This document shows, one piece after another, positions 51,690 through 59,646 of a stretch of 64,000 nucleotides of DNA. Position 1 is the first letter of the stretch; the number at the start of each line of letters is the position of its first letter. The DNA lies in assembly GCF_013304445.1 (NCBI RefSeq), contig NZ_JAAITA010000003.1, positions 181,610 through 245,609 on the forward strand, written 5' to 3'. The position numbers and the translations under genes were made by a program. This stretch comes from Blautia hansenii. GTDB taxonomy: Bacteria; Bacillota; Clostridia; Lachnospirales; Lachnospiraceae. The notes beneath the pieces were generated by a model. That model was not told the origin of the DNA. It saw nothing but the letters and a program-made list of their open reading frames with translations, and ran no database searches.

Positions 51690-51806
51690 CTTATCAAAAT
51701 TTCAGATTGGAGTGATGAAATGGTGTCTGTTAGAGCTGTTCAATAAGATTATCGGTGCATAGAATTTTATTGTGGTGCTGATATGAGAATGTTATAATGT
51801 GGATAT
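51690..51806 (+). repeat. Cassette C leader: chimeric repeat with promoter (copy 2)
   Basis: The left half (TTTCAGATTGGAGTGATGAA) is the ribosome-binding site of the next backbone gene, normally at 53241. It is joined directly to the tcpD 3' end (from 51727) and then to promoter TTGTGG (51770), 17 bases, TATAAT (51793). The tcpD part is out of frame and not translated. The join is what tandem insertion of a circular or duplicated cassette would give. Confidence 0.85.
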
Positions 51807-51832
51807 GAAACACAGTATCTAGGAGTGATGAA

Positions 51833-52459
51833 ATGAAATATATAATGCTTCATGGTTTGGGACAATCTTCTGAAAGTTGGAGTGATACCGTAAAAGTATT
51901 CAATGATGATTTTGAAGTTTTATGCCCTAATTTATCAGATTGGCTTTCTGGGAAAACACCATGTTATGATACATTGTATCGGACATTGGAAACATACTGT
52001 GAACAGTTTGAAGAACCGCTAAATATTTGTGGACTTTCTTTAGGTGGTATTCTTGCTATGCAGTATGCGATAGAACACCCAGAAAAAATGAACTCATTAG
52101 TATTAATAGGCACACAATATGAAATGCCAAAGTATCTGTTAAAAATGCAAAATCTGATATTCCGTATTATGCCTTGTTCAGCATTTGAAAAAATGGGCTT
52201 TCAGAAAACAGATTTTATCAATCTATGCAAATCTATGACAGAACTTAATTTTAAACATGAACTGAAAAAAATATCATGTTCGGTACTTGTTGTCTGTGGC
52301 GATAAGGATAAGATAAATAAAAAAGCTTCTTTAGAATTGCAACAACAGATAGAAAACGCAGAAATAGCTATTATTGAAAATGCAGGACATGAAGTAAATA
52401 CAGATAACCCAACACTACTAGGGCAAAAGTTAAATGTATTTTTCAAACAATATGTCTGA
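51833..52459 (+). CDS. Alpha/beta hydrolase (cassette C cargo)
   Basis: The 208-residue protein has a complete triad: Ser69 in GLSLGG, Asp157 in VVCGDKDK and His186 in AGHEV. The oxyanion motif HGLGQSS is at the N-terminus. It resembles the small lactone/ester hydrolases of the MhpC/YvaK type. It is not a close duplicate of the cassette B hydrolase, so the two arrived separately. The ATG follows AGGAGTGATG. It has its own promoter and terminator. The substrate is unknown. Confidence 0.87.
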   Translation: MKYIMLHGLGQSSESWSDTVKVFNDDFEVLCPNLSDWLSGKTPCYDTLYRTLETYCEQFEEPLNICGLSLGGILAMQYAIEHPEKMNSLVLIGTQYEMPKYLLKMQNLIFRIMPCSAFEKMGFQKTDFINLCKSMTELNFKHELKKISCSVLVVCGDKDKINKKASLELQQQIENAEIAIIENAGHEVNTDNPTLLGQKLNVFFKQYV

Positions 52460-52486
52460 TAAACAATTTCATATCCATACACACAA

Positions 52487-52517
52487 AGCAGTTAGTCTTA
52501 GGATTGACTGCTTTTTT
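52487..52517 (+). terminator. Cassette C terminator
   Basis: It has the same hairpin (AGCAGTTAGTC, loop TTAG, GATTGACTGCT) and six T as after cassette A, also preceded by ATCCATACACACAA. Confidence 0.9.
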
Positions 52518-52633
52518 CTTACCAAAATTTCAGATTGGAGTAATGAAATAGTGTCTGTTGGAGCTGTTCAATAAGATTATCGGTACGTAAAATTTTATTG
52601 TGGTGCTGATATGAGAATGCTATAATTGGAGCA
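52518..52633 (+). repeat. Cassette D leader: chimeric repeat with promoter (copy 3)
   Basis: This is the same chimera as copy 2, with about ten base changes over the hairpin-plus-leader block by eye. The backbone ribosome-binding region is mutated (GGAGTAATG), then comes the tcpD end from 52555 and promoter TTGTGG (52598), 17 bases, TATAAT (52621). Confidence 0.85.
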
Positions 52634-52639
52634 TAAAAA

Positions 52640-52810
52640 ATGAACTTATATGTGGTTAATATTTCTTTACTTTATGACAAATATTAGTGAATTATACTGA
52701 TGTAATGAATGGTTGACAAATTGCCAACAAAGGTTGGTTGCAAGAAATCATCATATTTGCAATACTTATTTTGCGGTCGCAAATATAATTTATATTTTAG
52801 GAGGCTACTT
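52640..52810 (+). promoter_or_regulatory. XRE gene leader with palindrome
   Basis: These bases hold no gene. TTTGCGGTCGCAAA (52770-52783) is a 14-base palindrome directly abutting TATAAT (52784-52789), with TTGCAA upstream at 52757. It could be the self-operator of the XRE regulator. AGGAGG is at 52799-52804. Confidence 0.5.
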
Positions 52811-53173
52811 ATGAACTTTAATGAAAAACTGATAAATTTAAGAAAGTCCAAAGGTCTTTCACAAGAAGAATTGGGAAATGAACTAAAGGTTTCCAGACAA
52901 ACAATTTCAAAATGGGAGTCTTGTCAGTCATACCCAGATTTTCAACGATTAGTATTATTGAGTGATTTCTTTGGATTGACATTAGATGAACTGGTAAGAG
53001 ATATTGACGTGCAAGAAGTAAGAGAAAAAAATTTAAATAATGAAAAATTATCTTCCATATACGATGATATAAATGAGGGGAAAAAATTTATTAGGCTATG
53101 TTATATAATTGGAACTGGAGTGCTAATATTTTTTTCACTTATCGTTCTTTATGGTGTGTTTTTCTCAAAATAA
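52811..53173 (+). CDS. XRE-family regulator with membrane tail (cassette D cargo)
   Basis: The 120-residue protein has an N-terminal helix-turn-helix (residues about 5-60, GLSQEELGNELKVSRQTISKWE) and a C-terminal transmembrane helix at about 96-116. Membrane-attached XRE proteins of this type are common one-component regulators in Firmicutes. It may control its own cassette via the palindrome at 52770, or transfer genes. The gene is AT-rich and has the shared cassette terminator. Confidence 0.85.
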   Translation: MNFNEKLINLRKSKGLSQEELGNELKVSRQTISKWESCQSYPDFQRLVLLSDFFGLTLDELVRDIDVQEVREKNLNNEKLSSIYDDINEGKKFIRLCYIIGTGVLIFFSLIVLYGVFFSK

Positions 53174-53199
53174 AATATAAGTTCTTATATATTTTAAAA

Positions 53200-53230
53200 A
53201 GCAGTTAGTCTTAGGATTGACTGCTTTTTT
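53200..53230 (+). terminator. Cassette D terminator
   Basis: AGCAGTTAGTC, loop TTAG, GATTGACTGCT and six T; identical to A and C. Backbone transcription resumes 30 bases later without an evident promoter. Confidence 0.9.
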
Positions 53231-53260
53231 CATACCTAAATTTCAGATTGGAGTGATGAA

Positions 53261-53557
53261 ATGAACGATATTTTTAAGGATATGCAGGCAAACGTCGGCT
53301 GTGAATACATTTCCGACCTGCCCTCTTACAAGCGTAAGGTATGGCAGGAAATGAAACGACTGAACCCTGCCGACTATGAAGAAAGACAGTTAGAAGATTT
53401 TTCTAAATATGTGTTTGGTATGTCGTGCCAGACCTTAAAAGATGTGAGGAAACAACAGAAAGGACGTGAGGAACAATGCAGGAAACAAGGGTGCTGGTGG
53501 AAACGAGAGGAACAACTGGCGAAGAAACAATATCATACTGGTTCGACTTGCCAATAG
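53261..53557 (+). CDS. Conserved ICE backbone protein, 98 aa
   Basis: The protein begins MNDIFKDMQANVGCEYISDLPSY and ends in a Lys/Gln/Cys-rich segment. It has no recognised domain and no membrane helix. It overlaps the ArdA start by 82 bases in another frame, a compact arrangement seen in Tn916-like elements upstream of ardA. The ribosome-binding region TTGGAGTGATGAA is the sequence duplicated in the cassette C and D leaders. Its function is unknown. Confidence 0.65.
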   Translation: MNDIFKDMQANVGCEYISDLPSYKRKVWQEMKRLNPADYEERQLEDFSKYVFGMSCQTLKDVRKQQKGREEQCRKQGCWWKREEQLAKKQYHTGSTCQ

Positions 53558-53979
53558 ATGTTGCCGAGTTTGAAGAAAAGCTAGGTATCGGTGCAGAAAG
53601 TCAAGATTATCGTATTATCGAAAAGGTACTGCCCTTTGCTGATGAAATCCACGAACATACAAGTGTGTATCAGCTCAACGAATTAGCTTTTATGTACCGC
53701 CAGCTTTCAAGCGATATGCAGGAAGAATATACAGCACTTCTTACCGTATATGAAAATTTAGAAGCACTTTATATTTGCAGGAACGTGATTACGGTTTATC
53801 CTGACTGCAAAAGCATGATAGATGTTGCAAAGCAAAAGCTGATGAACGACCCGACATTTAAGCATTTATCCGAGGGCTGTCAAGAATATTACTTTGACTT
53901 TGAAGCCTACGCTTCTCACTTGCAGGAACACGGGAAATTTTTAGTAACGGAACACGGTATCTTTGAACTGCCAGAGTAG
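53476..53979 (+). CDS. ardA: Antirestriction protein ArdA (first copy)
   Basis: The 167-residue acidic protein has the ArdA pattern: SYWFDLPIDVAEFEEKLG, the domain-2 stretch VYQLNELAFMYRQL, and the C-terminal YFDFEAYASHLQEHGKFLVTEHGIFEL. ArdA is a DNA mimic that blocks type I restriction enzymes when an element enters a new host. The ATG overlaps the preceding frame. A second, diverged ArdA follows 17 bases later. Confidence 0.9.
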   Translation: MQETRVLVETRGTTGEETISYWFDLPIDVAEFEEKLGIGAESQDYRIIEKVLPFADEIHEHTSVYQLNELAFMYRQLSSDMQEEYTALLTVYENLEALYICRNVITVYPDCKSMIDVAKQKLMNDPTFKHLSEGCQEYYFDFEAYASHLQEHGKFLVTEHGIFELPE

Positions 53980-53996
53980 GAAATGAGGTGGTGCTT

Positions 53997-54500
53997 ATGA
54001 TTGATGATATGGCGGTTTACATTGCTAATCTTGGCAAATACAATGAGGGCTATTTAGTTGGTGCTTGGTTCACATTTCCTATTGACGAGGAAGATGTAAA
54101 AGAAAAAATCGGCTTGAATGAACAGTATGAGGAATATGCAATCCATGATACCGATAACTTTCCCATTGCGATTGGCGAGTATGTTTCCATTGAAGAACTC
54201 AATGAGATGTATGAAATGATAGAGGAACTTCCCGACTATATCGTAGAGTGTCTGGACGAATTTATCAGCCACTACGGGACGCTGGAAGAAGTCGTGGAAC
54301 ACAAGGACGATATTTATTATTATCCAGACTGTGAAACCATGACAGACGTTGCCTACTACTACATAGACGAATTGCAGGCACTTGGCGACATTCCACCCAG
54401 TTTACAGAACTACATTGACTATGAAGCCTACGGGCGAGATTTGGATATGGGCGGTTGCTTTATCGAAACAAGCCGAGGTATGTGCGAGATACCATATTAA
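53997..54500 (+). CDS. ardA: Antirestriction protein ArdA (second copy)
   Basis: The 167-residue protein is very acidic (runs of Asp and Glu) with the same layout as the first copy: GAWFTFPIDEEDVKEKIGL, VSIEELNEMYEMIEELP, and YIDYEAYGRDLDMGGCFIETSRGMCEI at the end. Sequence identity with the first copy is low. ArdA works as a dimer, so the pair may form homodimers or a heterodimer. I chose the ATG at 53997 behind GAGGTGG. Confidence 0.88.
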   Translation: MIDDMAVYIANLGKYNEGYLVGAWFTFPIDEEDVKEKIGLNEQYEEYAIHDTDNFPIAIGEYVSIEELNEMYEMIEELPDYIVECLDEFISHYGTLEEVVEHKDDIYYYPDCETMTDVAYYYIDELQALGDIPPSLQNYIDYEAYGRDLDMGGCFIETSRGMCEIPY

Positions 54501-54501
54501 C

Positions 54502-54585
54502 GCTGGAAGATCAGCAACAAACATTGTTGCTACTGACAGCGTATTTCTCTTTTAAGGGACAGTCTGAAACATGGCTGTCCTTTTC
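54502..54585 (+). terminator. Two hairpins between ardA and tcpE
   Basis: The first pairs AGCAACA with TTGTTGCT inside outer GCTG/CAGC arms (54502-54541). The second, AGGGACAG with CTGTCCTT, ends in TTTTC (54553-54585) and looks like an intrinsic terminator inside the transfer operon. Confidence 0.6.
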
Positions 54586-54609
54586 TATTTTGAAAGGAGC
54601 TAAAAGAAC

Positions 54610-55008
54610 TTGAAAAAGATTAAAAGCTACACGGGTATCTGGAACGTGGAAAAAGTCTTGTACGCAATCAACGACTTTAACTTGCCCTTTCCCGTTACCT
54701 TTACACAGATTACATGGTTTGTGATTACAGAGTTTATCATCATTCTGTTTGGGGACTTACCGCCACTTTCCATGATTGAGGGAGCATTTTTAAAATACTT
54801 CGGTATTCCCGTTGCTCTCACTTGGTTTATGTCGCAGAAAACCTTTGACGGAAAGAAGCCGTACAGCTTTTTGAAATCACAGATAACCTATGCCCTGCGA
54901 CCAAAAATCACTTATGCAGGAAAAGCCGTAAAACTGCATAAGCAGATACTCAATGAAACAATCACGGCAGTAAGGAGTGTGAACTATGTTCCCGATAAAA
55001 TATATTGA
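54610..55008 (+). CDS. TcpE-family conjugal transfer membrane protein (Tn916 Orf17-like)
   Basis: The 132-residue protein has two transmembrane segments (about 34-52 and 60-76) and the TcpE pattern IKSYTGIWNVEKVLYAIND, LPPLSMIEGAFLKY and TFDGKKPYSFLKS. It is a component of the mating channel. It starts with TTG at 54610 behind AAAGGAG, and its end overlaps the VirB4 gene by 23 bases. Confidence 0.88.
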   Translation: MKKIKSYTGIWNVEKVLYAINDFNLPFPVTFTQITWFVITEFIIILFGDLPPLSMIEGAFLKYFGIPVALTWFMSQKTFDGKKPYSFLKSQITYALRPKITYAGKAVKLHKQILNETITAVRSVNYVPDKIY

Positions 55009-57436
55009 CAATAACCTTGTCTGGAACAAGGACAATGAAGTGTTTGCCTACTATGAGCTGATACCGTACAACTATTCTTTCTTATCCGCAGAGCAGAAAT
55101 TTATCGTGCATGACAGTTTCCGACAGCTTATCGCACAGTCCCGTGAGGGTAAAATTCATGCGTTGCAGATTGCCACAGAAAGCTCAATCCGAAGTCAGCA
55201 GGAGCAGTCAAAGAAACTGGTAACTGGAAAATTAAAGGAAGTTGCCTGCCAGAAGATAGACGAACAGACCGAAGCGTTGGTATCTATGATTGGGGACAAT
55301 CAAGTGGACTACCGCTTTTTTCTTGGCTTTAAGCTCATGGTTACGGAAGAACAGCTCAATCTGAAGAACATCAAAAAATCGGCGTGGCTGACGTTCACAG
55401 AATTTCTCCATGAAGTGAACCACACGCTGATGAATGACTTTGTTTCCATGCCGAATGATGAAATCAACCGTTACATGAAAATGGAAAAGTTACTGGAAAA
55501 TAAAATCTCCCGTCGCTTTAAGGTGCGTCGCTTGGAAATCAATGATTTTGGGTATCTCATGGAACATCTTTACGGCAGGGACGGTATCGCCTATGAAGAT
55601 TATGAGTACCAGCTACCAAAGAAGAAATTGAACAAAGAAACGCTGATAAAATACTATGACCTTATCCGTCCGACAAGATGTGTGATTGAGGAAAGCCAGC
55701 GGTATTTACGATTGGAACATGAGGACAAGGAAAGCTATGTGTCCTACTTTACCGTCAATGCGATTGTCGGGGAGCTTGATTTTCCGTCAAGTGAAATCTT
55801 CTATTTCCAGCAACAGCAATTCACATTCCCCGTTGATACGTCCATGAATGTAGAAATCGTGGAGAACCGAAAAGCATTAACAACCGTCCGCAACAAGAAA
55901 AAGGAACTGAAAGACCTTGATAACCACGCCTATCAAGCAGGAAGTGAAACCAGTTCAAATGTGGTGGACGCATTAGACAGCGTGGACGAGCTGGAAACAG
56001 ACTTAGACCAGACAAAAGAAAGTATGTATAAGTTAAGCTACGTCATACGGGTGTCTGCACCCGATCTTGACGAGCTGAAACGCCGTTGTGATGAAGTCAA
56101 GGACTTTTACGACGACCTCAATGTAAAGCTGGTGCGTCCTGCTGGGGATATGCTGGGGCTTCATTCTGAATTTTTACCTGCCAGCAAGCGATATATCAAT
56201 GATTATGTGCAGTATGTAAAATCAGATTTCTTGGCAGGGCTTGGCTTTGGAGCAACACAACAATTAGGGGAAACTACGGGTATCTATATGGGCTATTCCG
56301 TTGATACGGGAAGAAATGTGTACCTGCAACCGTCCCTTGCCAGTCAAGGTGTAAAAGGTACAGTTACAAATGCCCTTGCTTCTGCTTTTGTCGGTTCGCT
56401 TGGCGGTGGAAAGTCATTCTGCAACAATCTTCTTGTGTATTATGCGGTGCTGTTTGGCGGTCAAGCAGTCATTTTAGACCCCAAAGCCGAGAGAGGCAAC
56501 TGGAAAGAAACGCTCCCAGAAATCGCCCATGAAATCAATATCGTAAACTTAACCAGCGACAAGGACAACGCAGGACTTCTTGACCCATTCGTGATTATGA
56601 AGAATGTAAAAGACGCTGAAAGTCTGGCAATCGACATCTTGACATTTTTAACGGGTATTTCTTCAAGGGACGGCGAAAAATTCCCCGTACTTCGTAAGGC
56701 GGTGCGTTCCGTTACCCGAAGCGACAGTCGGGGCTTGCTCCATGTGATAGACGAGCTACGCCGTGAAGATACACCCATATCAAGAAATATCGCAGACCAT
56801 ATCGACAGCTTCACAGACTACGACTTTGCACACCTGCTGTTTTCAGACGGTACGGTGGAAAATGCAATCAGCCTTGATAACCAGCTCAATATCATTCAAG
56901 TAGCGGACTTAGTATTGCCAGATAAAGATACCACCTTTGAGGAATACACGACCATTGAATTGTTGTCGGTGTCTATGCTGATTGTGATTAGTACCTTTGC
57001 TTTAGATTTTATTCACAGCGACCGTTCTATCTTCAAAATCGTAGACCTTGACGAAGCGTGGGCATTCTTAAATGTGGCACAAGGAGAAACGCTCTCTAAC
57101 AAGCTGGTTCGTGCTGGGCGAGCTATGCAGGCAGGCGTTTATTTCGTTACACAATCCTCTGGGGACGTATCAAAGGAAAGTCTGAAAAACAATATCGGCT
57201 TGAAGTTTGCCTTTAGAAGTACAGATATTAACGAGATAAAGCAGACCTTAGAATTTTTCGGCATTGACAAGGACGACGAAAACAACCAGAAAAGGCTTCG
57301 TGATTTGGAGAACGGACAATGCTTATTGCAGGACTTATACGGGCGTGTCGGTGTAGTACAGATACACCCCGTCTTTGAAGAACTACTACACGCCTTTGAT
57401 ACCAGACCGCCCGTACAGAGAAATGAGGTGGAGTGA
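54986..57436 (+). CDS. VirB4-like conjugation ATPase (TcpF, Tn916 Orf16-like)
   Basis: The 816-residue ATPase powers the secretion channel. Walker A SLGGGKSF starts at about 471, and IVDLDEAWAFL near 688 is the Walker B region, followed by QAGVYFVTQSSGD. The N-terminal half carries the TraC/VirB4 interaction domain. The length fits Orf16-type proteins. Its TGA stop shares bases with the ATG of the next gene, giving strict coupling. Confidence 0.95.
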   Translation: MFPIKYIDNNLVWNKDNEVFAYYELIPYNYSFLSAEQKFIVHDSFRQLIAQSREGKIHALQIATESSIRSQQEQSKKLVTGKLKEVACQKIDEQTEALVSMIGDNQVDYRFFLGFKLMVTEEQLNLKNIKKSAWLTFTEFLHEVNHTLMNDFVSMPNDEINRYMKMEKLLENKISRRFKVRRLEINDFGYLMEHLYGRDGIAYEDYEYQLPKKKLNKETLIKYYDLIRPTRCVIEESQRYLRLEHEDKESYVSYFTVNAIVGELDFPSSEIFYFQQQQFTFPVDTSMNVEIVENRKALTTVRNKKKELKDLDNHAYQAGSETSSNVVDALDSVDELETDLDQTKESMYKLSYVIRVSAPDLDELKRRCDEVKDFYDDLNVKLVRPAGDMLGLHSEFLPASKRYINDYVQYVKSDFLAGLGFGATQQLGETTGIYMGYSVDTGRNVYLQPSLASQGVKGTVTNALASAFVGSLGGGKSFCNNLLVYYAVLFGGQAVILDPKAERGNWKETLPEIAHEINIVNLTSDKDNAGLLDPFVIMKNVKDAESLAIDILTFLTGISSRDGEKFPVLRKAVRSVTRSDSRGLLHVIDELRREDTPISRNIADHIDSFTDYDFAHLLFSDGTVENAISLDNQLNIIQVADLVLPDKDTTFEEYTTIELLSVSMLIVISTFALDFIHSDRSIFKIVDLDEAWAFLNVAQGETLSNKLVRAGRAMQAGVYFVTQSSGDVSKESLKNNIGLKFAFRSTDINEIKQTLEFFGIDKDDENNQKRLRDLENGQCLLQDLYGRVGVVQIHPVFEELLHAFDTRPPVQRNEVE

Positions 57437-59646
57437 TGAAAGAAAGGATAAAAGGTGCGTTCACAAAAAAGAAGATTTTCCACTTTCTCAAAATGGCTCT
57501 GTTTGTCGTGGCACTTTCCCTTATCCTGCTTTCACTCTTGGGGACGGTGGCTCATGCGATGGGGCTTGTGGACGATACCATAAACGCAGAAAATCTTTAC
57601 TCAAAATATCCGCTATCGAATTACCAGCTTGATTTTTATGTAGATAATAGCTGGTCGTGGTTGCCGTGGAACTGGCTGGACGGTATTGGAAAATCGGTAC
57701 AGTACGGGCTTTACTGCATTACCAACTTTGTCTGGACGATAAGCCTTTATTTAAGCAATGCAACGGGCTATGTGGTGCAGGAAGCCTATAAGCTGGACTT
57801 CATCAACGATATGGCAGACAGTATCGGAAAGAGCATACAGACCCTTGCAGGCGTTACCGAGAACGGCTTTTCTTCTACGGGCTTTTATGTTGGTTTCCTG
57901 CTTCTCATTATCTTAGTCGTTGGAATGTATGTTGCCTATACGGGACTGATAAAACGGGAAACCAGCAAGGCACTTCACGCTGTTATCAACTTTGTGGTGG
58001 TGTTCGTGCTGTCCGCTTCGTTTATTGCCTATGCTCCCGACTACATCAAGAAGATAAATGAATTTTCATCAGACATCAGTACCGCTTCACTTGACTTGGG
58101 AACAAAAATCATGCTCCCTAATTCTGACAGCGAGGGCAAGGACAGCGTAGACTTGATACGGGACAGCCTATTTTCTATTCAAGTGGAACAGCCGTGGCTC
58201 TTGCTTCAATTCGGGAACAGCAACGCAGAAGAAATCGGGACAGACCGTGTAGAAGCTCTCGTATCGGCAAGTCCAGAGGACGAGGACGGGAAAACCAGAG
58301 AGGAAGTCGTGAAAACAGAAATCGAGGACAACGACAATAACAATCTGACAATACCGCAGGTCGTGAACCGTTTGGGTATGGTGTTCTTCCTCTTGTTCTT
58401 TAACTTGGGTATCACGATATTTATATTCTTGCTTACGGGCATGATGTTGTTCAGCCAGATACTTTTTATTATCTTTGCAATGTTTTTACCTATCAGTTTT
58501 TTACTTTCCATGATACCGAGCTATGAAAGCATGGCAAAGCAGGCAATCGTAAGGGTATTTAATACCATAATGACACGGGCAGGAATAACGCTTATTGTAA
58601 CGGTGGCGTTCAGCATTTCCAGTATGTTTTATAACATCTCCACGGACTATCCGTTTTTCATGGTGGCGTTCTTGCAGATAGTATGTTTCGCTGGTATCTA
58701 CATGAAGCTGGGCGACTTAATGAGTATGTTCTCACTTAATGCTAACGACAGTCAAAGCATGGGACGCAGGATTTTCCGCAGACCGTATCTGTTTATGCGA
58801 CATAGGGCTAGGCGTATGGAACACCGTATTGCAAGGGCGGTAAGTGCTGGCGGTATTTCGGGCGGTGTGGCTGGTGCGGTGGCTGGAAGTGCCGTTGCTA
58901 ACAAACGAGCGGAAAGAAAAAATACGGCTTCTAAAGAAAATCGGGGCAATACCACTTCTAGCATGGGACAGCGTGCAGGCTCAAAGGTGGGTGCTGTCTT
59001 AGATACGAAAAATAAAGTGAAAGATAAGGCAAATGCTGTCAAAGAGAATATCAAGGATATGCCGACACAGACCGCTTATGCGGTGTATTCCGTAAAGGAA
59101 AAGGCAAAGTCCAGCGTGTCCGACTTCAAGCGTGGCATGGTGCAGGAACAGCAGTCCAGACAGACGGGACGCTTGGAAAAGCAAGAACAGCATAAGAAAA
59201 ATATCGCTGACAAGCGAATGGAACTTCAAAAGGCACAAGAAGCAAGGCAGGCACAGCGAAAGGCTGACGGATCAGCGACAACGGGAACTACCCGTCCCCA
59301 TGAGCGACCAGCCACAGCTTCAACCATTCCAAAGCCGAGTGCGAAAAAAATGCAGGAAGTCAAACGTCCTGCCACAGCGACCACTTCAAAAGCAAGTGAG
59401 CCAGTCAAGACAACTGTTATCAAAGAGCGTCCGTTATCTTCTGGTGCTTCTGATAGAAAAGCGACCCAGCCTGCACAGCCAGTACATAAGCAGAATGTAG
59501 AAAAAGTAGTATCGCAGGAAACACGCCAGAATTACACCAAAGACCGCAGGACAGAGGTTCAGCAGACACAAAGCGTCCAGAAGAACCAGCAGACCACAGA
59601 GAAAAGCAGTAACCTTGTAACGAAGAAAGGACAGAAGAAAAAATGA
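57436..59646 (+). CDS. VirB6-like mating channel membrane protein (Tn916 Orf15-like)
   Basis: The 736-residue protein has a membrane helix near 15-35 and a cluster of about seven more between 150 and 430. A long hydrophilic, basic, Lys/Gln/Ala-rich cytoplasmic tail follows from about 445. This is the CD3337/EF1877-type layout (TcpH/VirB6-like pore scaffold). The Ala/Gly segment AGGISGGVAGAVAGSAVA precedes the tail. It overlaps both neighbouring genes. Confidence 0.9.
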   Translation: MKERIKGAFTKKKIFHFLKMALFVVALSLILLSLLGTVAHAMGLVDDTINAENLYSKYPLSNYQLDFYVDNSWSWLPWNWLDGIGKSVQYGLYCITNFVWTISLYLSNATGYVVQEAYKLDFINDMADSIGKSIQTLAGVTENGFSSTGFYVGFLLLIILVVGMYVAYTGLIKRETSKALHAVINFVVVFVLSASFIAYAPDYIKKINEFSSDISTASLDLGTKIMLPNSDSEGKDSVDLIRDSLFSIQVEQPWLLLQFGNSNAEEIGTDRVEALVSASPEDEDGKTREEVVKTEIEDNDNNNLTIPQVVNRLGMVFFLLFFNLGITIFIFLLTGMMLFSQILFIIFAMFLPISFLLSMIPSYESMAKQAIVRVFNTIMTRAGITLIVTVAFSISSMFYNISTDYPFFMVAFLQIVCFAGIYMKLGDLMSMFSLNANDSQSMGRRIFRRPYLFMRHRARRMEHRIARAVSAGGISGGVAGAVAGSAVANKRAERKNTASKENRGNTTSSMGQRAGSKVGAVLDTKNKVKDKANAVKENIKDMPTQTAYAVYSVKEKAKSSVSDFKRGMVQEQQSRQTGRLEKQEQHKKNIADKRMELQKAQEARQAQRKADGSATTGTTRPHERPATASTIPKPSAKKMQEVKRPATATTSKASEPVKTTVIKERPLSSGASDRKATQPAQPVHKQNVEKVVSQETRQNYTKDRRTEVQQTQSVQKNQQTTEKSSNLVTKKGQKKK

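Noticed and set aside
51720..51765. A small gene formed by the repeated tcpD 3' end in the cassette leaders
   Set aside because: After the chimeric ATG the frame closes within nine codons and is out of register with tcpD, so it is a sequence remnant.
47756..53230. The recurring AGCAGTTAGTC hairpins as integron attC sites
   Set aside because: They lack the RYYYAAC and GTTRRRY core pair, there is no IntI-type gene in view, and each ends in a T-tract, so they read as intrinsic terminators.
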